Origin: Candidatus Microgenomates bacterium
GTDB lineage: Bacteria > Patescibacteriota > Microgenomatia > UBA1406 > GWC2-37-13
Length of the DNA: 47,801 nucleotides
NCBI GenBank assembly: GCA_023245215.1
Contig: JAHFKS010000005.1
Coordinates: forward strand, 1-47,801
Reading direction: 5' to 3'
Shown here: in pieces, positions 7,884-17,209 of the stretch
Layout of the letters: each line of letters opens with the position of its first letter
Numbering within the stretch: position 1 is the first letter of the stretch
The notes under the pieces: model-generated
Database searches by the model: none
Told to the model about the DNA's origin: nothing
The model's input: the letters and a program-made list of their open reading frames with translations, nothing else
Position numbers and translations under genes: made by a program

Positions 7884-9314
7884 ATGAATTTATTAAGCCT
7901 GACGATAAAAGATGCTTCGGAAAAATTAAAAGCCGGTGTTTTTTCTTGCCGTGAATTGGTGGTAGAGTGTTTTTCCAATATTAAGAAGCACGATAAAAAA
8001 ATCAACGCTTTTTTGACTTTGAATGAAGAAAAAGCTATAAAAAAAGCCATAGAATATGATGGACTGATTAAAAAAAACAAAGACATTTTTGCCGAAAAAC
8101 CACTTTTAGGAATACCGGTTGCATTCAAAGATCTTTTTACAACCAAGGACTTAAGAACAACTGCCGGCTCAAAGATAATCGGCGGCTACACTCCTCCCTT
8201 TGACGCCACGGTTGTAAAAAAACTGGTTGATGCGGGAGTAATTATCATAGGCAAAACCAATCAGGATGCCTGGGGTCACGGATCTTCCGGTGAAAATACC
8301 GATTATGATGCAACAAGAAATCCTTATGACTTGAGCCGCGTTCCCGGCGGGTCTTCAAGCGGTTCAGGGGCAGCAGTCTCCTATGGTGCCTCTTTGGTCG
8401 GGACAGGCACTGATACAGGAAGTTCAGTCAGGCTGCCAGCCGGATTTTGCAATCTCGTCGGTTTGAAACCAACCTATGGCAGGGTTTCCCGTTACGGAAT
8501 CATTGCTATGGCATCCAGTTTCGACACGATCGGCCATATGACAAGAACAGTTTACGACAACGCCAAGGTTTTGGAGGTGACTGCAGGAGTAGATCCTTAT
8601 GACGGCACGACCGTTCCGGTCAAAGTCGATCAATATACAAAAACATTGGGCCAAAGCATAAAAGGTTTAAAAATAGGTTTGCCCAAAGAATATTTTGTCA
8701 AAGGCTTGGACGGAAAAGTTGACAGCTCGATTAAAAACTCTTTGAAAGTCCTGGAAAAGTTGGGAGCAACAGTTCACGAAGTTTCCCTTCCTCACACCGA
8801 TTATGCCATGGCGGCCTATTATATTTTAGTTCCTTCAGAAGTTAGCTCGAATCTTTCCAGGTACGACGGAGTCAGATACGGATTGACAAGGGAGGTCTTT
8901 GGAGCCGAGGCAAAAAGGAGAATAATGCTAGGGAGCTATACTCTGTCTTCAGGTTATTACGACGCTTATTATTTGAAAGCAGCCAAAGTAAGAACTCTGA
9001 TAAAAAAAGACTTTGAAGACGCTTTCAAAACCGTTGACGTCTTGGTCGTTCCCACCTCCCCTTCTTTGCCTTTTAAAATCGGCGAGAAAACCAATGATCC
9101 TTTAAAAATGTATCTTTCCGACATTTTTCTTTGCCCAGTCAATCTAGCCGGAATCCCGGCGCTGAATGTCCAGAGCGGCTTTGCCGACGGCCTCCCGGTT
9201 GGAATGCAGATAATCGGCCCGCAATTTTCAGAACAACTGCTTTATAAAGTGGCTTATCTTTTTGAGCAGGAAACCCAGTATTACAAAATTAGGCCGGAAT
9301 TCAAAAATGGATAA
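7884..9314 (+). CDS. gatA: Asp-tRNA(Asn)/Glu-tRNA(Gln) amidotransferase subunit A
   Basis: 476-aa amidase-signature enzyme that releases ammonia from glutamine for GatB. The Ser-cisSer-Lys catalytic set is present: Lys near residue 82 (VAFKDLF), the GGSSSGSGAAV loop near 155-165, and Ser near 180 in GTDTGSSVRLPAG. Family members usually read DTGGS there, so this has Ser for one Gly. Length is normal. It overlaps gatB by 8 bp. Confidence 0.97.
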   Translation: MNLLSLTIKDASEKLKAGVFSCRELVVECFSNIKKHDKKINAFLTLNEEKAIKKAIEYDGLIKKNKDIFAEKPLLGIPVAFKDLFTTKDLRTTAGSKIIGGYTPPFDATVVKKLVDAGVIIIGKTNQDAWGHGSSGENTDYDATRNPYDLSRVPGGSSSGSGAAVSYGASLVGTGTDTGSSVRLPAGFCNLVGLKPTYGRVSRYGIIAMASSFDTIGHMTRTVYDNAKVLEVTAGVDPYDGTTVPVKVDQYTKTLGQSIKGLKIGLPKEYFVKGLDGKVDSSIKNSLKVLEKLGATVHEVSLPHTDYAMAAYYILVPSEVSSNLSRYDGVRYGLTREVFGAEAKRRIMLGSYTLSSGYYDAYYLKAAKVRTLIKKDFEDAFKTVDVLVVPTSPSLPFKIGEKTNDPLKMYLSDIFLCPVNLAGIPALNVQSGFADGLPVGMQIIGPQFSEQLLYKVAYLFEQETQYYKIRPEFKNG

Positions 9315-10641
9315 AAAATATACGCCAATCATTGGAATGGAAGTTCACGTTGAACTGAAAACCGCTTCTAAAATGTTTTGCAGCTGTAAAAATGATCCAT
9401 TTCACGCTTCCAAACCCAACATCCATACCTGTCCGGTTTGTTTGGGTCTTCCCGGCGCTTTGCCAGTCGCCAACAAAAAAGCCATCGAATGGACGATTAA
9501 ACTGGGTTTAGCTTTGGGATGCAAGATAAACACTTTGAGCAAATTCGACCGAAAACACTATTTTTACCCCGACCTGCCAAAAGGCTATCAAATAAGCCAG
9601 TATGATATGCCGTTTTGCTTTGGAGGAAAAGTGAAAACTTCTTTTGGCGACATTGGAATTACTCGGGTTCACCTGGAAGAAGATACGGGAAAACTAATTC
9701 ATCAAAAAGTCAACGGTCAAAACGTTTCCTTGATAGATTTTAACCGTTCGGGAGTTCCGCTTGTTGAAATCGTCAGCGAACCGGAAATATTTTCTTCAGC
9801 CCAGGCCAAGGAGTATGCGAAAAAACTGCGTCAGATTATCCGCTATCTTGATATATCCGATGCCGACATGGAAAAAGGCGGTATGAGGCTTGAAGCCAAC
9901 ATTTCTTTGCAAAAAAAGGGTGAGAAAACCCTACCAAATTATAAAGTCGAATTAAAGAATATTAATTCTTTTAGATATCTGGAAAGAGGGATTGAGTATG
10001 AAATGAAGAGACAGGCGGAAATATTAGACGGTGGTGAAACGCCGGTTCAGGAGACGCGAGGATATAACGCCGAAAAAGACGCTACTTTCACCCAAAGAAT
10101 CAAAGAAGAAGCTGCCGATTACAGATATTTTCCTGAACCCGACCTGCCGCCAATCAAAATCAGCGACGAGTGGTTGAAAGAGATTAAATCTGATTTACCT
10201 CTATCACTGGACTCTGTTTTTAAGTCTTGGAAGGAAAAACACCAACTCAACTCCGATTTAGCAGAGTTATTGTTTGAGACAGCAAGCGAATTGTTATGGC
10301 TAAATAGATTATTTGAAGAAACCGCCAAAGCCAAACTTCCGGTTGATAAACTGGTCAATCTTTTAGTCCATAAAAAATTAAAAGCCGAACTTTTTAAAAC
10401 AGAAGTTGATAAAATTATTGAGCTTTATAAAAAAGAAACCGTTATCAGCGACATAAGCGATGACGAATTGAAAGAAGTAATCGGGAAAGTGATTAAAAAT
10501 AATCCCAACCCGGTTGCAGATTTTAAGAAGGGTAAAACAACGGCCGTACATTTTATGATCGGCCAGGTAATGAGGGAAATAAAGAGAAAAATCGATTTCA
10601 AAAGACTGGAAAAATTAATAATTTCCGAATTATCAAAATGA
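9307..10641 (+). CDS. gatB: Asp-tRNA(Asn)/Glu-tRNA(Gln) amidotransferase subunit B
   Basis: 444-aa kinase/tRNA-binding subunit of GatCAB. It has the N-terminal IGMEVHVELKT and the Cys-rich zinc site CSCKND...HTCPVCLGLPG (residues about 21-45), then HYFYPDLPKGYQISQYD. It ends in a tail domain of the YqeY type (FMIGQVMREIKRKID) that contacts the tRNA elbow. The track begins at 9262, but the ATG at 9307 (MDKKYTPIIGMEVH) matches the family N-terminus; the 15 extra residues lie inside gatA. It overlaps the next gene by 4 bp. Confidence 0.97.
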   Translation: MDKKYTPIIGMEVHVELKTASKMFCSCKNDPFHASKPNIHTCPVCLGLPGALPVANKKAIEWTIKLGLALGCKINTLSKFDRKHYFYPDLPKGYQISQYDMPFCFGGKVKTSFGDIGITRVHLEEDTGKLIHQKVNGQNVSLIDFNRSGVPLVEIVSEPEIFSSAQAKEYAKKLRQIIRYLDISDADMEKGGMRLEANISLQKKGEKTLPNYKVELKNINSFRYLERGIEYEMKRQAEILDGGETPVQETRGYNAEKDATFTQRIKEEAADYRYFPEPDLPPIKISDEWLKEIKSDLPLSLDSVFKSWKEKHQLNSDLAELLFETASELLWLNRLFEETAKAKLPVDKLVNLLVHKKLKAELFKTEVDKIIELYKKETVISDISDDELKEVIGKVIKNNPNPVADFKKGKTTAVHFMIGQVMREIKRKIDFKRLEKLIISELSK

Positions 10642-11090
10642 AAAAACCAAGTTGGGACGAATATTTTATGAGATTGGCGGAAGTTGTTAAAGACCGAGCC
10701 GATTGTACCAGGAGACAGGTGGGAACAATTATCGTCAGGGACTTCCGGATTATTACAACGGGCTATAACGGGACTCCCCATGGGATTAAAAACTGCAGTG
10801 AAGGCGGCTGTTTAAGATGTCGGCGGAGGGATAAAGGCGAGATAAACAGTTTTGAATATGAGGAAAGCTGCATCTGCATCCACGCCGAGCAAAACGCCAT
10901 TATCCAGGCGGCTTATTTGAGCGTTTCGACAAAAGGCTCGACTCTCTATTCGACGACTAATCCTTGTTCGAGCTGCGCCAAGATGTTGATCAATGCGGGA
11001 ATCGTCAAAGTAGTTTGTAAAATGGAACACCACGATAAAGAAGGCATTGAACTACTTAAAAAAGTGGGTGTGAAAGTGGAAATAAAATGA
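10638..11090 (+). CDS. dCMP deaminase (ComEB-type)
   Basis: 150-aa zinc-dependent deoxycytidylate deaminase producing dUMP for ThyA. It has the catalytic HAE (CIHAEQNAI, about residues 77-85) and the zinc ligands PCSSC (near 108-112). Additional Cys residues in CSEGGCLRCRR match the structural zinc site of this family. The start overlaps the gatB stop (ATGA) and its stop overlaps the next start by 4 bp. It pairs functionally with dcd, thyA and folA further along. Cellular dUMP supply is the likely role. Confidence 0.93.
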   Translation: MKKPSWDEYFMRLAEVVKDRADCTRRQVGTIIVRDFRIITTGYNGTPHGIKNCSEGGCLRCRRRDKGEINSFEYEESCICIHAEQNAIIQAAYLSVSTKGSTLYSTTNPCSSCAKMLINAGIVKVVCKMEHHDKEGIELLKKVGVKVEIK

Positions 11091-12733
11091 AAAAAATCCT
11101 AGTTATTTTAGTTGCTCTATTTTTTTTGCCTAATTTTGTATCCGCCTCAGCGCCTAATAATATTTATGGCATTCATCTGGCCCAGCCTCAATCTCAGGAT
11201 ATCCAGGCAGCCTCGGATTTAGTCAATAGTAACGGCGGCAAGTGGGGTTATGTGACGCTTATAATCCAGGAAAATGACCGGAACCGGGAAAAATGGCAGG
11301 GAATTTTTGACCAAATGCGGGAATTACACTTAATTCCCATTATCCGTTTGGCAACCCAGCCGGAAGGGGAAAACTGGCGCCGGCCGGAAGAAAAAGACGC
11401 AAAAGATTGGGTGGATTTTTTGGATTCTTTAAACTGGGTAGTGAAAAACCGTTACATTATTATTTTCAACGAACCAAACCACGGGTCAGAATGGGGAGGC
11501 GAGGTCGATGAAAAGAGTTACGCCAAAGTAACTTCTGTTTTTGCTAAAGCCTTAAAAGAGAAAAATCCGGATTTTTTCGTTATGCTATCCGGATTTGATG
11601 CATCAGCGCCTTCGTGGTGGCCTGGTTTGGAGGATGAAGAAGTTTTTTTAAAGAACTTTCTTAACCAGTCGGAAAAAATTTTTGATTACATTGATGGGTG
11701 GTCGAGCCATTCGTATCCCAATCCCGGATTTGCCGGTTCGCCGTGGGACTATGGCCGTGGAACAGTGCGAACTTATGACTGGGAGCTGGGGGTGCTTCGT
11801 CAATTAGGTATTAGTAAAGAGCTTCCGGTGTTTATTACGGAAACGGGCTGGAAAAGAGGCAGCGAAGATGGTATTGCCAACAATTTCCAAGCCGCCTTTC
11901 AATCAGTCTGGGAGCAGGATCCGCGGGTCAAAGCGGTCACCCCGTTTGTTTTAGACTACCAAGGCCAGCCTTTTTTGGAGTTTTCCTGGAAAAAATACCA
12001 AAGCGACAGTTTTTATCAACAATATTATAGCGTCCAATCTCTTTTAAAGACAAAAGGCGAGCCGGAGCAGATTGAAAAAGGACAGATTAATTTTGATCTG
12101 CCCGGAGAGTTGGTCGCCCAGTCAAAATATAATTTCAGGATAAGCCTTGACAACCAAGGCCAGGCGATTTGGGATAAGGATGACGACTATGAACTGCGGA
12201 TAACCAATGACGGATTAAAAAGTACAGAGACTCTGGTTTCTGACGTCAAAGACATCAAACCCTATGAGGAAAAAACTGTTGATTTTTCCCTGAAAACCAG
12301 CCAGGAAAATGAAAGCCAGGAGATTAAATTTATTCTGGCTAAAAATAATAAAAACGTACTTGAATCAAAACCATGGCGGTTTAAGGTTCTGCCGTTGCCT
12401 GATTTGACGATTAAGGTTAATTTTTGGCCGATAGGACGTGGTAAAGGTGATAATTTTGAAGTCCAGATTTTTGATGTTGACGACAGGCTGGTTTTTAAAA
12501 AGAAAGGCGTTAAAGTCAAAGATGGAAAAGGGTTGATCAAAAATATCCAAAACGTCGCCATCGATGAGCTTTACCGGGTGGTAGTTTTGAAGTCTGGCTA
12601 CCTTCCGAGACAAACATACATTGTTTTTAAAAGTCGCGATAATATTGCCCAGTTCAAATCCATGCTGCCTTTCGACTTGAATAACGACGGAAAATTTGAC
12701 CTCAAAGACTTTCTCAAATTGCTCGGTCGTTGA
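11087..12733 (+). CDS. Secreted TIM-barrel glycoside hydrolase with C-terminal dockerin-like EF-hand
   Basis: 548-aa exported protein: signal peptide (residues 1-20, cut near VSA/SAP), then a clan-A-like (beta/alpha)8 domain. The acid/base candidate is Glu129 in IIFNEPNH and the nucleophile candidate is Glu252 in FITETGWKRG, about 123 residues apart as expected. A beta-sandwich-like region (about 340-520) follows. The end, DLNNDGKFDLKDFLKLLG, is a single dockerin-type calcium loop. Expected to cleave an extracellular or host polysaccharide; the exact GH family cannot be fixed by eye. It sits in the gatCAB operon by 4-bp overlap. Confidence 0.78.
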   Translation: MKKILVILVALFFLPNFVSASAPNNIYGIHLAQPQSQDIQAASDLVNSNGGKWGYVTLIIQENDRNREKWQGIFDQMRELHLIPIIRLATQPEGENWRRPEEKDAKDWVDFLDSLNWVVKNRYIIIFNEPNHGSEWGGEVDEKSYAKVTSVFAKALKEKNPDFFVMLSGFDASAPSWWPGLEDEEVFLKNFLNQSEKIFDYIDGWSSHSYPNPGFAGSPWDYGRGTVRTYDWELGVLRQLGISKELPVFITETGWKRGSEDGIANNFQAAFQSVWEQDPRVKAVTPFVLDYQGQPFLEFSWKKYQSDSFYQQYYSVQSLLKTKGEPEQIEKGQINFDLPGELVAQSKYNFRISLDNQGQAIWDKDDDYELRITNDGLKSTETLVSDVKDIKPYEEKTVDFSLKTSQENESQEIKFILAKNNKNVLESKPWRFKVLPLPDLTIKVNFWPIGRGKGDNFEVQIFDVDDRLVFKKKGVKVKDGKGLIKNIQNVAIDELYRVVVLKSGYLPRQTYIVFKSRDNIAQFKSMLPFDLNNDGKFDLKDFLKLLGR

Positions 12734-12758
12734 ATTTTTTTCTTTTTGGTAATATAAT
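12730..12758 (+). promoter_or_regulatory. Promoter of prs (TTGAAT-N17-TATAAT)
   Basis: TTGAAT at 12730-12735 and TATAAT at 12753-12758 with a 17-bp spacer, overlapping the preceding stop codon. Transcription should begin near 12765, leaving a leader of about 14 nt with no ribosome-binding site. A second TATAAT at 12770-12775 lies only 3 nt before the ATG. Confidence 0.65.
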
Positions 12759-12778
12759 ACGCTCATTATTATAATGAT

Positions 12779-13822
12779 ATGAGTAGTTTAGAGCTTCGTG
12801 GTATGAGATTAGAGTCATGGAATAATCCGCGGCTTAAAATTGATCAAATAAGCACTTCAAAAGACATCGCCATATTTACCGGAACGGCCAATATTCCTTT
12901 AACTCGAAAAATTTCTAGAATTTTACGGGAAGATTTTGGCATTGCAGCGGGCAGATATGATGAAGGAGAAGTTGGCGTCCAACTTCCAAATTCGGTTGAC
13001 GGTAGAGACGTTTTTATAGTTCAGCCCACGAACCCATCTGCTGACAATCTTCAAGAATTATATTTAATGATTGATGCATGTAGAAGAGCTAGCGCTTCAA
13101 GAATTAATGTAATAATTCCTTATTTTGGTTATGGTAGAAAAGACAGAAAAGATAGGCCAAGAGCTCCTATATCTGCGGCTTTAATTGCAAGATTATTAGA
13201 AGAAGATGGTGTTGATTCTATTTCAACGGTGGATATTCATGCGGATCAGGAATTGGGCTTTACTTTAAAACCATGGAATGATGTACATTCTAGCCAAGCT
13301 CAAAGAAAGGAATTAGAAAAACTTAACTTGCTTAAACCTTGCTATGTTACTACTGATATTGGAGGTGACAAAAATATTAGAAGATTTGCGGTAAGCGTAG
13401 GCGCCAATCCAGAATCTGACGTGGCGACTGTTATTAAGGAAAGAGTCAATGGAACAACAAGACCAAAATATATTCAAGGCGATATTAAAGGGAGAGATGT
13501 TGTATTTGTTGACGACATTATTAATTCTGCTGGTTCATTGACAGGTGCCGTTGAGTTGGCAAAAGATCAGGGGGCCAGGGATATTTATGCAATGATAACT
13601 CATGGGATGATGTTTAATAGAAAAGGTCAAGTCGATAAAGCAGCTTTAAAAAGAATCACAGAATCATCAATTAAAAAAATATTTATAACAGACACTGTTA
13701 AACAATTACCAGATATAATTCATCATCCTAAAATACAGATTATTTCCGTTGCGCCACTTTTAGCAGAAGTAATTAAAAGAATTCATACGGGGCAATCGCT
13801 ATCTCCAGATTTAATTGATTGA
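12779..13822 (+). CDS. prs: Ribose-phosphate pyrophosphokinase (PRPP synthetase)
   Basis: 347-aa enzyme making PRPP from ribose 5-phosphate and ATP. Diagnostic segments are present: YFGYGRKDRKDRPRAPISA (ATP/flexible-loop region, about residues 115-135), STVDIHADQ and the PRPP-binding DVVFVDDIINSAGSLTGA (near 240-258). The protein is about 30 residues longer than the common 310-320 aa form, mostly at the N-terminus; ATG codon 9 is an alternative start. The gene is more AT-rich than its upstream neighbours. It is tail-to-tail with the aminotransferase with no gap. RpiB and Rpe in this window would supply its substrate. Confidence 0.95.
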   Translation: MSSLELRGMRLESWNNPRLKIDQISTSKDIAIFTGTANIPLTRKISRILREDFGIAAGRYDEGEVGVQLPNSVDGRDVFIVQPTNPSADNLQELYLMIDACRRASASRINVIIPYFGYGRKDRKDRPRAPISAALIARLLEEDGVDSISTVDIHADQELGFTLKPWNDVHSSQAQRKELEKLNLLKPCYVTTDIGGDKNIRRFAVSVGANPESDVATVIKERVNGTTRPKYIQGDIKGRDVVFVDDIINSAGSLTGAVELAKDQGARDIYAMITHGMMFNRKGQVDKAALKRITESSIKKIFITDTVKQLPDIIHHPKIQIISVAPLLAEVIKRIHTGQSLSPDLID

Positions 13823-14992
13823 TTACTTTCTTATTTTCTCACAGAATTTTTCCAGTCGGTCTAAACCTCTTTTTATATGTTCCATGCCGGTGGCGTAGCT
13901 CAGGCGGATGAATCGGTCGTCGCCAAAAGCAATGCCGGGGATCGCCGCCACATATGCTTCTTCCAACAAATGAGTGCAAAAATCCAGCGATCCTTTGATT
14001 TGGTCATCATAATAATCAGAGATATTGGCAAAGATATAAAAAGCTCCATCAGGTCTGCTGGCATAGATTCCCTTTATCCGGTTTAAGCGCTCGACCATGA
14101 AATCGCGCCTTCTTTTATATTCCCAAACCATTTTTGGTATGTGGTCCTGCGGTCCGGTTAGAGCCGCCAAGGCGGCTTTTTGGGCGATCGAAGAAGGATT
14201 TGAAGTCGAATGGTCCTGGATTCTTGTTGCGGCCTTGATGACTTCTTCCGGGCCGGCGGCATAACCGATTCTCCAACCGGTCATGGCGTAAGTTTTCGAA
14301 ACGCCGTTAATGACAATTGTCAGGTTTTTAATTTTGTCATTGATAGAAGCAATGCTGTGATGTTTTTTTCCATAGGAAATTTTTTCGTAGATTTCATCGC
14401 TCAAAACTATGACATTATGTTTTACGCAAATTTGGGCGATTTGCTTCAGTTCTCTTTCTTCGTAAATGACTCCGGTCGGATTGGCGGGTGAATTCAAAAT
14501 CAACATCTTGGTTTTTGGCGTGATGGCTTTTTCAAGCGCCTGCATGTTGATTTTAAAATTGCTGGTTTTTAAGAGGACACATTTACCGCCGGCAAATTTT
14601 ACCATCTCGACATATGAAACCCAGTAAGGAACCGGAATAATTACCTCATCTCCTTCGTCTACCAATGTCATAACCATATTAAAAAGTGACTGTTTGGCTC
14701 CGGTCGAAACCATAACTTCTTTTGGTTCATAATCGAGCCAGTTTTCTCGCCTCAATTTCATACAGATGGCTTCTTTTAGGGGAGTGATGCCTGAAGTGGC
14801 TGTATACTTGGTAAAGCCTTCGTCGATTGCCCTTTTAGCTGCTTCTTTGATGTTAATCATCGTATCAAAGTCAGGTTCTCCGGCGCCGAAGGAAACGACG
14901 TCTAGCCCCTGCTTCTTCATTTCTTTGGCTTTGGCAGTAATTGTTAAGGTGAGGGAGGGATGAATGTTTTGAGCTCGCTTTGAGATTTTCAT
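13823..14992 (-). CDS. aspB: Class I/II pyridoxal-phosphate aminotransferase (aspartate aminotransferase type)
   Basis: 389-aa fold-type I aminotransferase. The PLP lysine lies in NGVSKTYAMTGWRIGYAAG. NSPANPTGVIY, the SDEIYEKI strand and the carboxylate-binding Arg in RFIRLSYATG are all in place. It is closest to AspB-type enzymes (VSFGAGEPDFDTMINIKEAA). Last gene of the rpe-eno-gpmA-pckA-aspB run, overlapping pckA by 4 bp. Pairing with PEP carboxykinase suggests an aspartate/oxaloacetate/PEP link. Substrate is inferred. Confidence 0.9.
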   Translation of the reverse strand: MKISKRAQNIHPSLTLTITAKAKEMKKQGLDVVSFGAGEPDFDTMINIKEAAKRAIDEGFTKYTATSGITPLKEAICMKLRRENWLDYEPKEVMVSTGAKQSLFNMVMTLVDEGDEVIIPVPYWVSYVEMVKFAGGKCVLLKTSNFKINMQALEKAITPKTKMLILNSPANPTGVIYEERELKQIAQICVKHNVIVLSDEIYEKISYGKKHHSIASINDKIKNLTIVINGVSKTYAMTGWRIGYAAGPEEVIKAATRIQDHSTSNPSSIAQKAALAALTGPQDHIPKMVWEYKRRRDFMVERLNRIKGIYASRPDGAFYIFANISDYYDDQIKGSLDFCTHLLEEAYVAAIPGIAFGDDRFIRLSYATGMEHIKRGLDRLEKFCEKIRK

Positions 14993-16536
14993 ATTTTTGG
15001 TCCGGAATTAATAATTGATTGATAAACACCCTGATATTTTTTCATGTTGTCTATAAATAATCTACCTAATTTTTTGGCAGTTTGTAAATATTTGTTTTTA
15101 TCAGGCCAGGAGGCAGAAGGGTCAAGAATATCTGCCGCTACTCCCGGGACAGCCAACGGAACATATAAGTTGAAAATCTTGTCGTGGCGGCATTCAACCG
15201 CGTCGAGTTTTCCCGTAAGAATGGCATTAATAATTGCCCTGGTTTCCTTGATTGGGATGCGGTTCCCGACTCCGTAACCGCCTCCGATCCAGCCGGTGTT
15301 GACCAAAAACACCTTAGTTTCGTTTTTTTTCAGGTATTTTTTCAAAAGGTTAAGATAGACCATTGGTTTTAAAGGCATAAAAGGCCCTCCGAAATAAGCG
15401 GAAAAAGTCGGGACGGGGTGTTTAATTCCCCGTTCTGTCCCGGCCAGTTTTGAAGTGTAGCCGGACAGAAAATGATAGGCAGCCTGGTTCAGAGTCAGGT
15501 GGGCGATCGGTGGGAGGACGCCAGTGGCGTCAGCTGTCAAAAAAATTACGTATCTTGGTTGCCTGCCGACTCCTCCAGCCACGGAGTTTTTTATAAATTC
15601 CAACGGGTAGACTGCTCTGGTGTTTTCAGTGAATTTGTCCGAGTCAAAGTCAAAGTCACCATTGGGTTTCAAAACGACATTTTCCACCAATGCTCCTTTT
15701 CGGTGGATAGCCGACCAGATTTGCGGTTCTGACTCTTTTTTAATTCTGATGCATTTGGCGTAGCAGCCGCCCTCGAAGTTAAAAATTCCCTGATTTGACC
15801 ACCCATGTTCGTCGTCACCTATCAACCGCCTTTCCGGGTCGGCCGAGAGGGTCGTTTTCCCGGTGCCGGACAGTCCAAAAAATAGAGCGGTAGTTTTACC
15901 GCTCTTTTCAATATTTGCACTGCAGTGCATAGGAAAAATTTCCTTTTGAGGAAGGAGAAAATTCATGTATGAGAAGACTGATTTTTTTATTTCTCCCGCG
16001 TATTTGGTAGCGCCGATCAAAATGGTTTTTTTGTCGATGTTTAAAACGATAAAAGCTTCGGAATTGGTGCCGTCGGTAGCCGGATCTGCCAAAACAGAAG
16101 GAGCACAATATACAGTCAAGTCGGGCTTGAAGTTTTTTAACTCTGCTGCGTTGGGCCGGCGGAAAAGATGCCTGGCAAAAAGAGCCTGGTAAGCATACTG
16201 GCAGTAGATTCGCAGCTTTATAGAGTGTTTTTTTTGAGCTCCTACAAAGGCGTCAACGACATAGATTTCTTTTTGGGTGGAAAAGAAACCGGCGGTTTTT
16301 TTATTAAGTTTTTCAAAGTTTACAGGAGAAATCGGGACGTTGACCTTGCCCCAGTTGATTTTATCGTGGATTTTTGGAGTATCGACGATGAATTTGTCAT
16401 TGGGTGAACGTCCGGTGTATTTACCTGTATAGACGACTAGGGCTCCTGACTTAGATTGGATAACTTCTTTATTCGAGAGGGCTTTTTTTACCAAAGCGTC
16501 AACGGAAAGATTGCTTAAGATAGAGCCGTCTTTCAT
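14989..16536 (-). CDS. pckA: Phosphoenolpyruvate carboxykinase (ATP)
   Basis: 515-aa ATP-dependent PEP carboxykinase (oxaloacetate + ATP to PEP + CO2 + ADP). It has GRSPNDKFIVD near residue 42, the kinase-1a loop GLSGTGKTTLSADP and the metal/kinase-2 motif IGDDEHGW, then TADATGVLPPIAHLT. Length is typical. A TATAAT box 6 nt before the ATG (16548-16543) overlaps the end of gpmA, so the gene may also have its own leaderless promoter inside the operon. Confidence 0.97.
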   Translation of the reverse strand: MKDGSILSNLSVDALVKKALSNKEVIQSKSGALVVYTGKYTGRSPNDKFIVDTPKIHDKINWGKVNVPISPVNFEKLNKKTAGFFSTQKEIYVVDAFVGAQKKHSIKLRIYCQYAYQALFARHLFRRPNAAELKNFKPDLTVYCAPSVLADPATDGTNSEAFIVLNIDKKTILIGATKYAGEIKKSVFSYMNFLLPQKEIFPMHCSANIEKSGKTTALFFGLSGTGKTTLSADPERRLIGDDEHGWSNQGIFNFEGGCYAKCIRIKKESEPQIWSAIHRKGALVENVVLKPNGDFDFDSDKFTENTRAVYPLEFIKNSVAGGVGRQPRYVIFLTADATGVLPPIAHLTLNQAAYHFLSGYTSKLAGTERGIKHPVPTFSAYFGGPFMPLKPMVYLNLLKKYLKKNETKVFLVNTGWIGGGYGVGNRIPIKETRAIINAILTGKLDAVECRHDKIFNLYVPLAVPGVAADILDPSASWPDKNKYLQTAKKLGRLFIDNMKKYQGVYQSIINSGPKI

Positions 16537-16548
16537 AGCGTTATTATA
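16537..16548 (-). promoter_or_regulatory. -10 box of pckA, 6 nt from start
   Basis: TATAAT on the minus strand at 16548-16543, ending 6 nt before the pckA ATG and overlapping the gpmA stop codon region. No good -35 is seen. It suggests an internal promoter producing leaderless pckA mRNA. Confidence 0.5.
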
Positions 16549-17209
16549 CTCCTTTGGTCTGATTTTTAATTGATTCTATGACTTGTTTGACTTCATCATC
16601 ACCAGCTAAATAATAGTGTTTTAGCGGTTTTAAATTATCGTCAAATTCATAAATCAAAGGTATGCAGTATGGAATGCTGACATTAACAATGTCGTCATCT
16701 GAAACATTGTCTAAGTATTTAATAATGGCGCGGAGGGAGTTGTGGTGGCCGGAAAGGATGACTTTTTTGCCTTTTCTGACTTCTCCCAAAACCACATCTT
16801 TAAAATAGGGGACGGAGCGGTTATAAGTGTCCCGAAGGGATTCGCCTTGAGGCGGGGCGACGTCATAACTTCTTCTCCAAAGCTTGACCTGCTGTTCCCC
16901 GTATTTTTTTACGGCTTCAGCTTTATTCTGTCCTTGCAGGTCTCCGTAGTTCCGTTCGTTGAGACGCCAGTCTTTGATAATTGGAATATTTTCCTGGCCT
17001 AAAACTTGGAGGGCAATCTCTAAAGTTTTGATGCCTCTTTTTAAAACCGAAGTATAACCGATATCAAATCTAAAACCTTTTTCCTTCAAGCGCAGCGCGT
17101 ATTTTTTCGTCATCTCGGCGCCTTCGGGCGCGATGTCAATGTCAGTCCATCCGGTGAAACGGTTGGACCACTCTGTGAGGCCGTGGCGGATGATTACGAA
17201 TTTCTGCAT
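16544..17209 (-). CDS. gpmA: 2,3-bisphosphoglycerate-dependent phosphoglycerate mutase
   Basis: 221-aa histidine-phosphatase-fold mutase interconverting 3- and 2-phosphoglycerate. Seen: VIIRHGLTEWSNRFTGWTD (phosphorylated His near residue 8), LNERNYGDLQG, RRSYDVAPPQGESL and the second catalytic His in LSGHHNSLRAIIKYLD. The family normally reads HGNSLRA; here Gly is replaced by His. The C-terminal IPYCIPLIYEF replaces the common IPTGIPLVYE. One-base gap to enolase upstream in the operon. Confidence 0.95.
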   Translation of the reverse strand: MQKFVIIRHGLTEWSNRFTGWTDIDIAPEGAEMTKKYALRLKEKGFRFDIGYTSVLKRGIKTLEIALQVLGQENIPIIKDWRLNERNYGDLQGQNKAEAVKKYGEQQVKLWRRSYDVAPPQGESLRDTYNRSVPYFKDVVLGEVRKGKKVILSGHHNSLRAIIKYLDNVSDDDIVNVSIPYCIPLIYEFDDNLKPLKHYYLAGDDEVKQVIESIKNQTKGV

